Of a DNA stretch of 64,000 nt, positions 13,831 to 24,549 are shown piece by piece (position 1 is the first letter of the stretch; each line of letters starts with the position of its first letter). A model generated the notes under the pieces. It had not been told where the DNA came from and did not search any database. It saw nothing but the letters and a program-made list of their open reading frames with translations. The translations under genes and the position numbers were made by a program. Origin of the DNA: Amblyomma americanum (Eukaryota > Arthropoda > Arachnida > Ixodida > Ixodidae); the NCBI RefSeq assembly GCF_052857255.1, contig NW_027526506.1:310001-374000 (forward strand), written 5' to 3'.

Positions 13831-15489
13831 TCCCCTCTTTTCATTGCGATTCTCTTGGCAAAATCGCCTGACAACGACGGTTACGTGTTCGTTTTGTGAG
13901 AAAAGCCTGATGGTATTGCAACGCTTGTTGCGCGGGCAAGTTCAGTGTGACTTTGAACGAGTGGAACTCGCCTTTAGTGTCATATTCGCGGCGGGCCATG
14001 CGATGCACTTTAGTGATCTTCGCTGAAGTACACGCTCGGCGCGAAGTGATTTCGGCAACCGCACTACACTCGGCTTAAACACGGTTTATCTGTGTGCACA
14101 GGCGGCTTCCCTGTGCGGTGCACATTAGCAAATTGCTGTGCAATGCATGCTTGGCTTTACTTCAGGAAAATATTTCTAAGTAGCGCCGGTATCGTATAGC
14201 CCATCTGGGGTTACGGCGGCACTTGATCCGTTCTACTCGATAGCACTGAACCCTCTCAGAAGTAGGAACCCGGCATCACCCGGGGTTTTTTCCAGAATAA
14301 ATCTTGACTGGCTGGCGGGCATTGACGTCATCGATGACGTCACCAGAGCGCAGAATGAGCACTGGCTGCAGGTAAGTGAAGTCACCTGACCAGACGCGCC
14401 TCTGTAAAGCCTCAACTTACCAAACGTGGTGTACGAGAAGAGCTTCGTAAGGAGAGCACCCTGGGTCTCGCAAGCCTCACCGCTCACCTCTGACAAAGGC
14501 ATCAACACCTTCGAATGTTATGGAATTGCCAAAGCAAAATGTAATTAGGTACTCTGGTATTTCCTCTTGGAGTACTCTGGCGTACCAGAGCGCGTCTTTT
14601 TCTTGATTCATGTTGGTGCGGGGACTGCGTGAGCTTCAGCTTTAGACGAGAATATACCAGCGCTATACAAAACAGGTGCAGCGGGTTTCAATTGCGAGGA
14701 CGGTGGCCGCGATGCGGCCGAATAGGCAATATGCTGCGGAAAAAGCTTCATTATAAATGGCGCTCTCCTTCCCTGTGTGGCATACATACCTCCAAAGTGA
14801 CACTTCTCGATGCGAAATGGATTCGCTGGAAGTGGTACTAAATTTGCCCGCCTCTCAACGATTACCGAGGAGGTCTTAGGACATTGATACATGCAATTGT
14901 AGACGAAGTAACGCATGCATTAGTAGAGGGAGAAGTCGGTTGCCTCTCTCGCGCGCTGAGACCACTTTGTGCTCACTCGATCAGGGCTTCCACTTTCTAT
15001 TTTAGTCCATCTCTCATTTAGGGCAAGCGCCAGGGGATATGTCCTAAAACCAGTGCGCGATTATCTTCATCATTAAGTCATGCGTCGGGGAGACTCCTTT
15101 GTTAGTTATGATAATCTGAATATTTTCCATTACAACAAAATTTCACCTACGTCAATCTTAATTGTTCCTAATGTTTGAATGTGCAAGGCACCCTGCCCAA
15201 TCCCCCCCCCCCCCCACCTGTGGGTATGCGCTAATCCACCAGAGCCTAAAACAACAATGACGGCAGCAGTTTTTCGGCTCTGCTTCGGTGGTTCTCCTTC
15301 GCGTTGTACGTCACAATATCATTGTCACGGCAGTGATCCGTGCTGCACATGTAAGCGGGGGTTAAAAATCGTCCCCTTTCAAAGCCGCAACCGACTGCGC
15401 TGCTTGCTTAGCCTGTTTTCTGGCGGGCAGCAGTGAAAGACGGCATCTTCCCGACCGCTGGTGGTCGGACGCCGAAAGGCTGCGCAGAA
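13831..15489. other. Unassigned spacer with a double CRE palindrome
   Basis: No gene recognised. The notable item is a perfect 20-bp palindrome at 14323-14342 containing two TGACGTCA (CRE) sites; see its own entry. A C-run lies at about 15201-15215. Confidence 0.4.
14323..14342. promoter_or_regulatory. Palindromic double CRE (TGACGTCA x2)
   Basis: The sequence is TGACGTCATCGATGACGTCA, a perfect palindrome holding two consensus CREB/ATF sites whose starts are 12 bp apart. No promoter or gene is visible near it, so a regulatory function is only a possibility. Confidence 0.35.
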
Positions 15490-15700
15490 GGCCGCTATGA
15501 TTCGCTCGCTATTAAGGCGAAAGCATTTAATGGCTCATACTCGCGGTGTCCATCCGTCCGTCCGTCCGTGACATTCTTCAATTCGATAAGAAAAAAATTT
15601 TCGTGCACGATGGGATTCGAACCCCATGCTTCCGCTCCGCAGCCGAGCGTGGTACCGACAACGCTACTTCCTGCCAACGCATATGTAGTTCTCCTTGTCT
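15490..15700 (-). mobile_element. tRNA-derived SINE (minus strand)
   Basis: Read on the minus strand, GGGGTTCGAATCCCA near 15615 is a B-box (GGTTCGAATCC), and GTAGCGTTGTCGGTACCACG lies about 45 bases upstream where a tRNA anticodon arm would be. An A/T run, a (GTCC)n/(GGAC)n stretch at 15550-15570 and CATTAAATGC follow. The layout is tRNA-like head, body and simple repeat. The cloverleaf is not intact, so it is not scored as a tRNA gene. Confidence 0.5.
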
Positions 15701-17604
15701 AGGACGCTGGAGAGTGTTTGCGGAAAGGCGTCGTATCAGACGGATGCCTCCCAAACGCCCTCCAGTGCCTCCAGAATTTACCATTCACAAACGATTGTGT
15801 ACTTAACATCTTAACCACACGTCAGCGACAAACACCGCTCTAAAGGCTTTCGCCTCAACGCACTTTGGGTCAACAAAGTGCCCCCTGAATTTATCTTCTT
15901 GGATCTTCTTTCATGTCTCTCTAGAACTTCACCGCTCCGCCTACACACTTCCTCAAGCTCGATGATTATACCAAGATGAGAGGAGCCCGTCGCAGCCGAT
16001 TGGGGGCTCGGCTGCACGGCAGGCGCTCAGATGCGAGCAATGCAATCGCGGCCGCGATGGGCTCGTTTTGCGACGTCACCATGCCGGTGTTTACTCGCTG
16101 CTCCACACCGCGGGCGAGCTTCACGCGGAAGAAGCACACGTCCTTCGCAAAGTTCGGACTAACGCTCTCTTCACTCCGCTAATGCTCTGCAACTTCTGAT
16201 GGCGTGGCACAGCTCACTGTCCCAGCTGTCCAGAGATCAGGGCAGACACAGACATTCTCTGATCATGTAACACTGCCATTACCTCTTATTATTTCTCTTA
16301 CCCTTTCCCTCCTTCCTGGAGTGCTTGGCTTCACTCGGGCTCGGTAGGTCGGTTGGTTGGTTCTTTGGTTGGTTGGTTTCAGATAAAGCTGACACATACC
16401 CACTACGGGGGATTGGCCAGGGCATTAGTGCTGGCCCAAATAGTTTTTTCTTCTTCGTCCTCCTCCTCCTCACGCGGGACATGGGGCCTAGCGACGGTGT
16501 TTTTCTAGTTGGCGATTACTTGGCTTCTAGGAATGGAATCGACATAATATATACGCAGAGTGTTCAAAAGTGGGCTTTAATTAACTTTTTTTAATTCCAA
16601 GAACAGTGCACAAGTAATTTTTCTAAATTGGTTAAGCGGCCGGGCGGGTGCAAACAGCGAGAAAAATTGCCATCGTAACCTGAGTAAACAACTAAAATTC
16701 ATGAATTAGCTTTTAATCTTCTTCAGTAAGCCCGCATGTTTATATCGAAAACTTAGAGGCACTGATATTAAAAGAATATTACCTTCATTCCAATTTTAGT
16801 AAAATGCCTGTGTCCTGAGATATGCACGTCTTTGAATGCCTCTGCCTCTAAGTTTTCAATACGAATATGCATGCTAAGTGCAGTAAATAGAAAAAATTAT
16901 GTGGTGCACTAAAGTCTCGTTACGTGCGGATCTGCGAAAGCTGTGTGCGGTCCACCACCTGCGCCATCTGATTTTCCAGTACCGTATAATGCTAGGGGGT
17001 TTTCAGTGAGTGCCGCATGATAGCTCTACGACTGCGCGCCAAGAATATAGGAAATTTACCGAAACGAATGAAATTTGGCACTAGCTTGATTGTGGCATCT
17101 GTAATTAATATGCTCATAATTAGTCATGTAGGCATCAGTACATATCTCAAATATACGTTTTTAAGAACTGTGCATTCAGTACGTTCCTTTATACAATTTC
17201 AAACGTAAAAGTGACGTGACGGAATGGCAGCTTCGCCGTCTCGCACGCCGGCGTCCCCGGTTCATTTCTCATCTAGACCCCAATTTTCTTTTCCTATTAT
17301 TTTGATTACCATACAAGTTATGATCGACGGTTCGTTCCGACACTTTTGCGGACAGCCTTTGTCTACAATTTCTGCACACGCCAGTCATGAGCGAAGAAAG
17401 ACTTTCGCCTTGAAGAATGTCGGTCGACTTGCCTATTTAGGCCATATGCGAATTTGGTGCGCTAAAACTTCGGTTTTCATTTCGGATCCAGTGTTCGGAC
17501 CCATTGTTCGTGGATGGAAGTTATCCGGAAAATGAATATAAGTTAGTGCCCATAAATGAGAACTTGGTCATTCTCTACATTCATAAATCCCTGGGAGTCC
17601 TCAT
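15701..17604. other. Repeat-rich spacer
   Basis: Bases 16348-16379 contain a degenerate (GGTT)n stretch followed by a repeat-like segment to about 16460. An inverted repeat pairs CGAAAACTTAGAGGCA (16748) with TGCCTCTAAGTTTTC (16843) across about 95 bp, suggesting a small MITE. No gene recognised. Confidence 0.4.
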
Positions 17605-17880
17605 TCCACTCCTCGCGCAGCGGTCAAGTTACGCGCCACGGCTCTGCGATGACAGGTGCTGCCACCGGTGGGATCTTGTGACGCACAGGTTGCTGTCCCC
17701 CACTTGTCGCGAGCAACCATTAATTGAACTGCCACCTGCCATAGTTGGCAGTTTGCTCACAATCGGGTCGGCAAGTTGCCAAGTGTGTACGCCTCTCAAC
17801 CAGGCCGGACCGAGGATCACACAAAAAGACCGACAACAGCTTTTCTGCGGAGTGGAAGCCTTGGTGATAGCGCGCTAGAA
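17605..17880 (+). mobile_element. SINE with tRNA-like head
   Basis: GCAGCGGTCAAGTTACGCGCCAC at about 17617, then CAGGTGCTGCCACCGG, ACAGGTTGCTGTCCCC and ATTAATTGAACTGCC. A second copy lies on the minus strand at 29090-29312 (GCAGCGGTTAAGCGATGTGCCAC, CAGGTGCTGCCATC, CAGGTTGCTCTTCCC, ATTGATTGAACT), so the family is supported from within the window. It abuts the 5' end of LINE B. Confidence 0.6.
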
Positions 17881-17931
17881 GTTCATTAATGAATTTTCGT
17901 TACTCAGGTTACGATGACAACTTTTCACACC

Positions 17932-18271
17932 GGGGCACGACACCACAGTGAACTTGGTCACGAAAATGCCCTTTCTGATGCAGGCTATCCTTTGGAGCAT
18001 CGCTTTCGTCTGCCACGACAACGTCGGCTATTTCCTGCCGAACCACCACAACGGATCCGCCGGGAACCTACCGGCCAAGCATTATCTTGAAGAAGAAGCC
18101 ATTGACCGGCCGCCGCTTCCAGCACTTTCCACATCGTTCGTCTGGCAACATCATTCAGCTATCTTCCTGGGAGGTGCTACCCGGTCACTACAAAAGCCAC
18201 CGACGCCTTGGAACCAGTTGGGGCACGACACCACAGTGAACTTGGTCACGAAAATGCCCTTTCTGATGCAG
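17932..18271 (+). repeat. 5' monomers of LINE B (period 288 bp)
   Basis: A partial unit (17932-17983) and one full unit (17984-18271). Each ends GGGGCACGACACC...CTGATGCAG. The internal junction continues GCTATC, the terminal one GTCAGT. The period is 96 codons, open in the frame that ends ...MPFLMQ. Its layout matches the 315-bp monomers of LINE A (QLG near the unit end, then a hydrophobic LMQ or LLQ terminus), although the DNA is mostly dissimilar. Confidence 0.8.
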
Positions 18272-18422
18272 GTCAGTTACTTACCGCACGCTACTTGCGT
18301 TTGCACTAGTGATCCGTTCGTTATAGCGGTGTCGTGCCCCCCCTGGCATACGCGACGCCTGTCGTAGGATGTTACGCTGCGCATGCATGTGTTCGCTCAA
18401 CGCGTGTATTGTCTACTTACAG
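18272..18422 (+). other. Putative intron between the LINE B monomer and ORF1
   Basis: The donor is CAG|GTCAGT at 18272. The acceptor is TTGTCTACTTACAG at 18409-18422, preceded by a pyrimidine-rich stretch. Splicing would join an ATG at 18254 (AAAATGC, frame MPFLMQ) in phase to LIMSGDVELNPGP. Without splicing, ORF1 can start at the ATG at 18369 inside this segment. Both starts place the 2A motif near the N-terminus. Confidence 0.5.
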
Positions 18423-19160
18423 CTTATTATGTCAGGCGATGTCGAACTAAATCCCGGACCTGTCGACAGTCATGCAGATGTCCCACTTGAAACTATTGCC
18501 AACGCAATAGCACGATTAGAAGCCACCCAGAACTCCGTACTCGCAGAGCTTACACTCATCCGCACAGCTCAAACGAAATTTGACAAACTTGTAAACGACC
18601 TTTCTTTGCGCGTAGACGCACTGGAAAAAAGCGTTGAAAATCCCAAGTCAAGCAGGGCAGACTCAGATTCAATCGTGAAATTGACCACGCACATTAAACA
18701 GCTAAACGACAAATGTGATGACGCGGAAAATCGACTTCGCCGATCTAATCTAATATTCTTTGGGATTCCAGATGCCAGTGACGAAACATGGACACAGTCA
18801 GAACAGCATATAATATCAATCTGTTCACAGGAACTAGACATCAGTATCAGTGACACCGCGATTGAACGCGCTCACAGACTGGGCCGTTTCAAGCCTGGAA
18901 AGAACCGTCCAATTATTGCTAAGTTTTCTCATTTTAAAGATAAGACCAAAATTTTGTCAGCTATACCGCAGCTCAAAACATCAACCTATGCAATACGTGA
19001 AGACTACTCTGCCCGAGTCCGATTAGCCCGCCAGAAATTGTACGCTTTTGGCAAGGAATGTAACGGCAAGTTTAAGATGCGTTTCGACAAACTTATCATC
19101 GATGAAAAGCAATTTATCTACGATACCGAATCCGATTCTGTTTTAGAGGTCAAATCATAG
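18369..19160 (+). CDS. LINE B ORF1 protein with N-terminal 2A motif
   Basis: 263 aa from the ATG at 18369; a spliced start at 18254 is an alternative. Residues 1-21 are cysteine-rich and hydrophobic. Residues 23-31 are GDVELNPGP, a 2A-type signal at which the ribosome would skip between Gly30 and Pro31, releasing the leader and leaving ORF1p with an N-terminal proline. Residues 42-120 look like a coiled coil (ARLEATQNSVLAEL..., VDALEKSVEN), expected for trimerisation. Residues 118-205 hold AENRLRRSNLIFFGI and IERAHRLGRF, then RPIIAKF, as in the RRM and C-terminal domains of L1/CR1-type ORF1p. It binds element RNA and serves as a nucleic-acid chaperone in that family. The frame is unbroken, and the stop at 19158 lies 84 nt before ORF2. 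Confidence 0.85.
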   Translation: MLRCACMCSLNACIVYLQLIMSGDVELNPGPVDSHADVPLETIANAIARLEATQNSVLAELTLIRTAQTKFDKLVNDLSLRVDALEKSVENPKSSRADSDSIVKLTTHIKQLNDKCDDAENRLRRSNLIFFGIPDASDETWTQSEQHIISICSQELDISISDTAIERAHRLGRFKPGKNRPIIAKFSHFKDKTKILSAIPQLKTSTYAIREDYSARVRLARQKLYAFGKECNGKFKMRFDKLIIDEKQFIYDTESDSVLEVKS

Positions 19161-19244
19161 CGCTCACTGCCGACGGCTACGCTTCCATTTTCCAGTCCCC
19201 CTCACCAACAGTCTAGCCGGAATAGAATACCTGCTCATAAGGTC

Positions 19245-22013
19245 ATGTCAGTAATGTACACAAACATCTGCCGTTATTTATCCAAAAAAGAGGCCATTGA
19301 AACCCTCCTTCATGACAACGACACCGACATTGCCATTTTCACAGAATCGTGGCTGAATTCTGACGTTGATAACAGCGAGTTACTTGACGATGAAAACTTA
19401 TTCACTATTCATAGGCTTGATAGGGTTGGGCGCAGAGGAGGCGGAGTGCTGGTTTTTGTAAAATCTAGTATACCTTCATTTCCAGTCAAGACTACTTGTA
19501 GCCACGAAATAACATGCGTCCGAATATCTCTACCTTCTAGCACTGTTATCCTCACAGCTTGCTACCGTGCGCCTGATTCCGATAGTACCTTTGTTGACGA
19601 TCTTTGCAGTGTCCTTTCAAACTTGCATTTTCGCTTTCCAAATGCTGAACATGTGGTCTGTGGGGATTTCAACTTCCCAGACATTGACTGGAACAATCTG
19701 TATGCACCTTCTCGTCAGTCCAACGAATTTCTTGACATGGTACTCACATTTAACCTCATGCAAACAGTTAAAATAGCAACCCGGGGCACTAATATTCTTG
19801 ACCTTATCCTGGTATCAAATCCAGATTTTATCCGGTCACTGTCATGTGTTGATTTCCTCAGTGATCATAAATTGCTGTTGTGTGATCTTTCTATTCCAAT
19901 CCCCATGAAACAACCGTCAATAAAATACATCCGTAGTTACAAAAGAGCCGATTTCGCTAAGATTAATTCCGAGCTTAATAAGTATTTTCCGTACTTCCTA
20001 AATTCTTCTCCTGCTCGAACAATAGATCAAAACTGGCTACTCTATAAAAATAAAATTTTATCGCTTATTGATGCTTACGTTCCCCTCATACGTATTCGCG
20101 GTGATGCTAGGAAACCGTGGTATTCCAACACACTAAGAAGACTATCGAATAAAAAGAAACGCCTCTACCGTGAAGCGAAAAATTCTACTTTCGCTTCTAA
20201 ATGGCAAAAATACCTGGCATGTCTTCACCAATATACACGGTTATTACGACACAGTAAAAAGAAATTCTTTCATCAGGACTTGAAGAACATTATTCGTAAT
20301 AATCCAAAGAAATTTTGGTCCATACTGGCACCACACACTCACCGTTCACGAGACATCACCTTGTTTGACGAACGTGGTGCATCTGTTCCCACAGAACTCC
20401 GCTCAGATACAATGAATTCATATTTTTCATCGGTCTTCACCCATGAGCCCCCTCAAAATATACCACCAGTTCCCAATTCAAATTTTCCTCAAATGCCCCC
20501 CATTCACATTGCAGCGGAAGGCATTGTGAAAATAATTGATGGGCTTAAAACGTCGAAAGCACCAGGCCCTGACGGAATTCCTGCAAAATTTCTTAAGAGC
20601 ACTAAGGAAAGTTCTAGCCTATTCCTTCAAGTTATTTTCGAGCAGTCATTGACTACGGGTTTGCTTCCGAAAGACTGGAAAATAAGCAAAGTTGTGCCGG
20701 TGTTTAAAGCAGGTAACAGATCAGATCCCTCAAATTATCGCCCAATATCTCTTACATGCATTGCCTGTAAGCTTCTAGAGCACGTCATATATTCACATGT
20801 TGCATCACACCTCGATCAGAACAATTTCTTTTTTACTAAGCAGCATGGTTTCCGTTCCGGTTTTTCGTGTGAAACTCAGCTATTTGAATTTACCACTGAC
20901 CTCCACTTAAATATGGACTCTTCATTCCAAACTGACATTATCTTTTTAGATTTTTCTAAAGCCTTCGATCGCGTGCCCCATCTTCGCCTCATGTCTAAAC
21001 TCTCCGGACTGTCCATTGATCCTCTCGTTTTATCATGGATACATTGCTTTTTAACAGGTCGCTCCCAATACACAGTAATCGACAATCATCCTTCAGGCAC
21101 TACTAACGTTATCTCTGGCGTTCCCCAAGGTTCCGTTCTTGGCCCACTTCTTTTTCTAATCTTCATTAATGACCTTCCTTCCGGTGTTTCATCCACTATT
21201 CGGCTTTTTGCGGATGATTGCATCCTTTATCGTCGCATTGTCACTAACAGGGATCAACTATCGCTTCAGAACGACTTACACATAATAGAAAGGTGGTGTT
21301 CCGACTGGCTTATGCAGCTGAATGTCTCAAAGTGCCAATTCATGCAAGTATCGCGAAAACGTTTCAACATCAGATCTGCATATTCACTCCTGTCAAACAC
21401 GGTAACCCAAGTCCAATCATATCGGTACCTTGGAATCACCATCTCCAGCAAATTAACCTGGTCGGAACACATCTTATATCTAGCATCTGGAGCATCAAAA
21501 TCACTTGGCCTCATCCGAAGATCCCTGTACCTAGCCCCTCCTTCTGTTCGAAAATTAGCATACGAAACATTCACCCGTACCATACTTGATTATGCAGCGG
21601 CTATATGGAATCCTCACCAAGCATACTTAATTAACACCTTAGAAGCCGTTCAAAACAGAGCAGCCCGTTTTATATCCTCAAATTACAATAGACACAGCAG
21701 TATCACCAGTATTAAATCTTCACTTAACATCCCGCCACTAGAGCTCCGACGGAAAATCGCACGACTCTGCCGCTTTCATAAGTTATATTACAATTTTCCT
21801 GATCTTCGTGACACATTATTACTAGCTCCCATCAGAACATCGCGCCGCCTGTTTAACCTCCTCAGCATTCAACGTATACATGGATCGACCTTGGCATTTA
21901 ATAAATCTTTTCTTCCAACTGCAATAGAAAATTGGAACCTGCTACCCGACTACATTGTTAACGAGCGCGACGCTACTAAATTTCGACAGGCATTAATTAA
22001 TCACTGTACTTAA
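19245..22013 (+). CDS. LINE B ORF2: AP endonuclease and reverse transcriptase
   Basis: 922 aa, uninterrupted. It nicks target DNA and reverse-transcribes the element RNA at the nick. Endonuclease, residues 1-235: Asn-containing YTNICR near 7, TESWLN (Glu34), RGGGV near 65, YRAPDS near 106, GDFNFP (Asp141) and SDHKLL (Asp207, His208), so the catalytic set is present. Reverse transcriptase, about 435-750: SKAPGPDGIPAKFL, NYRPISLTC, QHGFRSGFSC, LDFSKAFD (Asp569), GVPQGSVLGPLLF near 625 and FADD (Asp657, Asp658). The C-terminus has YRYLGITISSKLTW and FLPTAIENWNLLP near 890. There is no RNase H domain, as in CR1. The start is the first ATG before the first endonuclease motif. It is presumably translated by reinitiation after ORF1. 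Confidence 0.93.
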   Translation: MSVMYTNICRYLSKKEAIETLLHDNDTDIAIFTESWLNSDVDNSELLDDENLFTIHRLDRVGRRGGGVLVFVKSSIPSFPVKTTCSHEITCVRISLPSSTVILTACYRAPDSDSTFVDDLCSVLSNLHFRFPNAEHVVCGDFNFPDIDWNNLYAPSRQSNEFLDMVLTFNLMQTVKIATRGTNILDLILVSNPDFIRSLSCVDFLSDHKLLLCDLSIPIPMKQPSIKYIRSYKRADFAKINSELNKYFPYFLNSSPARTIDQNWLLYKNKILSLIDAYVPLIRIRGDARKPWYSNTLRRLSNKKKRLYREAKNSTFASKWQKYLACLHQYTRLLRHSKKKFFHQDLKNIIRNNPKKFWSILAPHTHRSRDITLFDERGASVPTELRSDTMNSYFSSVFTHEPPQNIPPVPNSNFPQMPPIHIAAEGIVKIIDGLKTSKAPGPDGIPAKFLKSTKESSSLFLQVIFEQSLTTGLLPKDWKISKVVPVFKAGNRSDPSNYRPISLTCIACKLLEHVIYSHVASHLDQNNFFFTKQHGFRSGFSCETQLFEFTTDLHLNMDSSFQTDIIFLDFSKAFDRVPHLRLMSKLSGLSIDPLVLSWIHCFLTGRSQYTVIDNHPSGTTNVISGVPQGSVLGPLLFLIFINDLPSGVSSTIRLFADDCILYRRIVTNRDQLSLQNDLHIIERWCSDWLMQLNVSKCQFMQVSRKRFNIRSAYSLLSNTVTQVQSYRYLGITISSKLTWSEHILYLASGASKSLGLIRRSLYLAPPSVRKLAYETFTRTILDYAAAIWNPHQAYLINTLEAVQNRAARFISSNYNRHSSITSIKSSLNIPPLELRRKIARLCRFHKLYYNFPDLRDTLLLAPIRTSRRLFNLLSIQRIHGSTLAFNKSFLPTAIENWNLLPDYIVNERDATKFRQALINHCT

Positions 22014-22277
22014 TAAAAGACACTTCTCAAACTTCACCCAGTTAACTTATTATTTTTCTTGTTGTTGTTGTAGTTGTTACCGCCTAATTCAGCCTTGTGC
22101 CCTTCATTATTGACCAACGTTGTATTGTGATGTATCGTTTTTCATTTTATTGTATTGCATTATGTTTTGTTGTATTAACGTATTATTCTTAGTTGCATTT
22201 GCTTTGTCCCCCCCCCCCCTTATGTAATGCCTCAACAGAGGCCTTTAAGGGTATAATAAATGATGATAATAAATGAT
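22014..22277 (+). repeat. LINE B 3' UTR and tail
   Basis: T-rich UTR, C-run at 22208-22219, then TGTAATGCCTCA at about 22223, a CCTCAACAGAGG stem-loop, and a tail of imperfect ATAAATGATG units ending near 22277. It shares the C-run plus 12-mer with LINE A. Confidence 0.7.
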
Positions 22278-23437
22278 TATGATGGTAGTGTCCGCCTGGC
22301 CGTACAACCAATTTCGATCAGTAATTTTTGTATACTGCGCTTGTTATTTTAACGCAATAGCTTTACGGAGCTCGCGTCGCAGGAAATCCGGCGCTGTCGT
22401 CGGAAAATACGCGGAAAACACCCACAGGAGCAACCTAGGAGGCAGGTGGAACCCCTACGCCAAATAAGCTTGTGGCGTCATCACAACCTGATCACCCTAT
22501 CGTGTGCAAACTGCGCGCCGTGGCAGGTGACAGTATATTTATGACTGGTCGCGAGAGGTTGCAGGCGTAGAAACCCTATAAGTGAGAACACGTGCCGATA
22601 AAGAGCCCGTACCACATCGCCGCTCCATTCATCCTACCCACGAGGAGGGTGATTCGTGTCTGCCAGAATGGTATGAATACCATGAAATGACGTCACCAAG
22701 TGACGAGCTCGCATGACCCATGTCACGCTCATGTGCACCGTGGGGGCGCGCGGCCTTGGTAGAAGGGTCAAGGAGCCTGGGATGCGAGTTGTCAGTGGAC
22801 AAGCGGGAGGAGGCGTCCACAAAAGTTACCCTTCCCAATTAGCTTGCAGCCGCTTTCTTTCCTTTTGCAGATTTTTGTATTCTGATTAGTACGGCTTCCT
22901 AACCTGCTAAATTACCACTTTGGGACCGGAGTACCGTTAGAAAAACAGCTTTTTCTTTAAAAAAACTGTGCCCACGGAAAGTTCTGGCAACTTTTCGCCT
23001 GCAAAGAAGAATACGACTTCTGCTTGCGTCGCCAATAAAACAAGCGCTTACGTCAACCGCTCGCCTCCATATTTTCGCGTAGTGCGTTAGCGCAAGCAGG
23101 GCGTTAAATTTTGGTGGGCGTAGACTGCGCTGCACAAATTTTGCTTTCCTTGGCACTGTACACCACATCAAAGCACATATTCATTTCAGTTGCCCTCTTA
23201 GCCCACAGGGCATTATAGAGGCGAGTGATAGAGGACAAAAAAAAAAAAACAGTCGCTGGCTCTCAACTTCCTGGCTTCTGGAATGCAAAAGACTACGTTT
23301 GCATCGAGTGTTATCTATTAAAGTGCTGCTATGAATGATCCTCCTCTGTTATGCAATTCGTGATACAACTAGTAATATTATTACAACTATTTCTGTTGCA
23401 ACAAAAAAAAAGGGCAGTACACCGGAAACAGGTTGGT
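22278..23437. other. Unassigned spacer
   Basis: No gene recognised. Bases 22350-22470 (GGAAATCCGGCGC..., ACGCGGAAAACACC) look like a dispersed repeat, but nothing in the window confirms it. A-runs lie near 23239 and 23402. Confidence 0.4.
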
Positions 23438-23441
23438 TTAA

Positions 23442-24549
23442 AGGGACACTGAGGAGAACCCTATCAAAAAATTTTTCTTAGCAATATCTGATAGTTCGGC
23501 ATTTCATGGCTTTGTTGACGCTTGTCCGGGAACTCTGACCGCATTGGCGGGGAGATTGGAGCATGTATCTATTTCGCGCCGAGTGCGCCAGCCGCCGCCG
23601 GCCCGGCCAGACTGATTTGGCTCCGCGGCGAGGTGCGCGTTATATTCAATAGCTGCGGCAGTTCGGCGGAGCTGTTCTTCTCGAGCTCGGCTATTTTAAT
23701 CCATTCACAGTACATATCTGAAGGTACATGCAAACTGGCGAGAGAGCCAGATCCAGTGGACCCGTTGGATCTAGCGGAAGCCGTTGAAGCGTCGTGCGCC
23801 GGCTTTGGTTTCAAGCCGCCGACTTTAAACGCGACCGCCCTCGAGCACCCATTTGTTTTTTGCGGCAAAAAATAAATAAATAACTTCTCCCCTGCATCCG
23901 TGGGAGACCTCGACGCTGTCTGCTGCTCCTTGCAACCGCTCCGTTCAAGGAATCACAATCCGTTGGCCCCAAAGCCCCGGCCAGCCTCCGATGGGCGCAA
24001 CGCACCCCTCGCGACTCCCCGCACTGAGGTTATGATATTTAGTTTGCAACGGCTGCTCTCTGAGGAAGGGGTAAACCACCCGCCGGCGCCTAACCTAACC
24101 GTGCTCCCTCAAAAGCATCGCACTCTCTGTGGGGCTGAGGTCGCTAAAAAGCAGGCCGGAGTTTTTGCGAGAACTACGTCGTAGGGCTCGGGAAAGGGAT
24201 CCATCGTAACGCTGGCAAGACGCCGGTGCAAACGTAAACGAAGCGACGGTAGCGACCCCCGATAGATGCCTTCAACGTGCGGCGGCCGTAGCTTTCATCA
24301 CGGAGTCACCGTTTACGTCACCTTTCACGTCACTCCGTTCTGTGGCGTCATAAGAGTTCTCCGTGTCGTCATAAGAGTTCTCGAGTTTGAATCGGAGCTG
24401 GGGGAAAAAAAAATTTTCAACTTCGAATCCAAATTTCTTTGAAATAAATGCATCTTTCGCTCCCGGAAAAGCGGCAACAAAGCCATGAAATGCCGAACTA
24501 TCAGATATTGCTAGCAAAAAAATTTGATGGGGTTCTCCTCAGTGTCCCT
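23442..24549. mobile_element. TTAA-flanked non-autonomous DNA element (1.1 kb, about 80-bp TIRs)
   Basis: The left end AGGGACACTGAGGAGAACC at 23442 and the right end complement at 24549 continue as near-identical inverted repeats for about 80 bp (left to about 23520, right from 24471). Both share GCAATATCTGATAGTTCGGC and CATTTCATGGCTTTGTTG. TTAA flanks both ends (23438-23441 and 24550-24553), the target site used by piggyBac-type transposases. The inside has no transposase. ORFs there are short, and a GTCATAAGAGTTCTC direct repeat lies at 24348 and 24368. The superfamily call is inferred from the TTAA alone. Confidence 0.8.

Larger units (their letters stand above)
17932..22277 (+). mobile_element. 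Intact CR1-like LINE, element B
   Basis: An apparently complete non-LTR retrotransposon: 288-bp 5' monomers, a putative intron, ORF1 with a 2A motif, an uninterrupted ORF2, and a 3' UTR. The 3' UTR carries a C-run at 22208-22219, TGTAATGCCTCA, a CCTC/GAGG stem and an ATAAATGATGATAATAAATGATT tail. Both ORFs are open, unlike element A, so this is a young and possibly active copy. No clear target-site duplication could be read by eye; the 5' boundary is set by the partial monomer at 17932. Confidence 0.9.

Noticed and set aside
15605..15690. Functional tRNA gene on the minus strand
   Set aside because: Only the B-box is convincing and the downstream sequence is SINE-like.
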